Shown: positions 63,588 through 64,000 of the stretch, piece after piece | How the letters are laid out: every line of letters begins with the position of its first letter | How positions within the stretch are numbered: position 1 is the first letter of the stretch | Assembly: GCF_019334345.1 (NCBI RefSeq) | Contig: NZ_JAHWQX010000002.1 | Span: forward strand, 620,001 to 684,000 | Origin: Neohoeflea coraliihabitans | GTDB lineage: Bacteria > Pseudomonadota > Alphaproteobacteria > Rhizobiales > Rhizobiaceae | Length of the DNA: 64,000 bases | Direction of reading: 5' to 3' | Translations under genes and position numbers: made by a program | The notes under the pieces: generated by a model | The model's database searches: none | What the model saw: the letters and a program-made list of their open reading frames with translations, nothing else | What the model was told of the DNA's origin: nothing

Positions 63588-64000
63588 TCAGTCCTTGCGA
63601 AAGATGATGCTGCTCAGCCAGCCTGTCAGAATGGCGAAAGCGACCGCAAGGCAGCCATACAGAAACGCGTGTCGGTGCGCCAGATTGTAGGTGAACTGCT
63701 CGAGTCCGGTCTTGACCACGCGCAGGTGAATTCGCCGCTCCGTGACGAATTCGCCGTGCCGATAGAGCTCGGCGCGCACCGTGTGCAGTCCGACCGGAAT
63801 GCTGGCGGGCAGCCGGACCGAGGCGCGGAACAGGCTTTGTGAAATGAACTGCACGCCGGATGGATCGCGCTGATAGAGACCACTGGCTTGCATGATGCGG
63901 CGCAGGGCTTCGCGAAATTCAGCGATGCGACTGCCATCGCCGAGTGCGCCTGTCGGACTGAGCCGGATATTGTTGATGCCGACATCATGGGCGGCGAGCG
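63588..64000 (-). CDS. TIGR02186-like membrane protein, C-terminal part (cut by window end)
   Basis: The frame is open to the right edge, so only the last ~136 residues are visible. An extracytoplasmic beta-rich part (NNIRLSPTGALGDGSRIAEF, then GLYQRDPSGVQFISQSLF and VGLHTVRAELYRHGEFV) precedes one C-terminal membrane helix (FLYGCLAVAFAILTGWLSSII) and a short basic tail. This pattern matches the TIGR02186 conserved alphaproteobacterial family, often next to sulfite-exporter-type genes. Function unknown. Confidence 0.8.
   Translation of the reverse strand, partial: LAAHDVGINNIRLSPTGALGDGSRIAEFREALRRIMQASGLYQRDPSGVQFISQSLFRASVRLPASIPVGLHTVRAELYRHGEFVTERRIHLRVVKTGLEQFTYNLAHRHAFLYGCLAVAFAILTGWLSSIIFRKD

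Overview
The window looks like chromosomal DNA from an alphaproteobacterium of the order Hyphomicrobiales (rhizobia and relatives). The support is a gene order typical of that group (murA, DUF2948, hisD, UPF0262, phosphatase, infA, maf, yacG, tRNA-Phe), a cyclic beta-1,2-glucan synthase, DUF6460 and a ligase-associated DNA-repair cluster. Genus cannot be fixed from what I can see.

Layout. 1-4.8 kb: the 3' part of an NdvB-type cyclic beta-1,2-glucan synthase and a UDP-glucuronate decarboxylase-like gene. 4.8-9.7 kb (minus strand): a KaiC, KaiB, KaiB, hybrid histidine kinase operon in which every junction is a 4-base overlap. It is a KaiA-free clock or timer module. 10-12.4 kb: a small exported protein with a possible nuclease-like motif, and an asparagine synthetase. 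12.7-12.9 kb: the 3' remnant of a tyrosine recombinase. 13.1-28.7 kb: an accessory catabolic block. It holds a tandem HxlR-type regulator, a Liv-type ABC importer (livFGHM leftward, livK rightward), and a tightly packed rightward operon: CoxG-like protein, crotonase, three-subunit molybdenum hydroxylase, AHL-lactonase-like hydrolase, SDR-fold protein, acyl-CoA ligase, iron alcohol dehydrogenase and hot-dog thioesterase. The block ends near the 3' end of tRNA-Phe. With the integrase remnant at its other edge, this suggests an old genomic island.

29-35.6 kb: core housekeeping genes (yacG, maf, infA, phosphatase, UPF0262, hisD, DUF2948, murA) and tRNA-Thr. 35.8-38.3 kb: an MHYT-GGDEF-EAL protein behind a perfect FNR/FixK box. 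38.3-46.9 kb: a catabolic module with a TAXI-TRAP transporter, a universal stress protein, an RpiR regulator, a class III aminotransferase, a BKACE-family enzyme and a class I aminotransferase; a 14-base palindrome lies in the divergent promoter. 47-52 kb: mscL and a convergent CrbS/CrbR-like two-component pair. 52-57 kb: small envelope proteins, DUF952, pyrD, a MATE exporter, a histone-deacetylase-like hydrolase and DUF6460. 57.4-63.6 kb: the four-gene ligase-associated DNA-repair set (ligase, MBL exonuclease, Lhr-like helicase, PdeM-like phosphoesterase). The right edge cuts a TIGR02186-like membrane protein.

The most unusual parts are the KaiC-KaiB-KaiB-kinase operon and the 17.7-28.7 kb operon. 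In the latter, the SDR has lost all four catalytic positions, the crotonase lacks both catalytic glutamates, and a lactonase sits between two hydroxylase subunits. Its gene content would fit uptake and CoA-dependent breakdown of a furoate-like or other lactone-forming acid, but that substrate is an inference.
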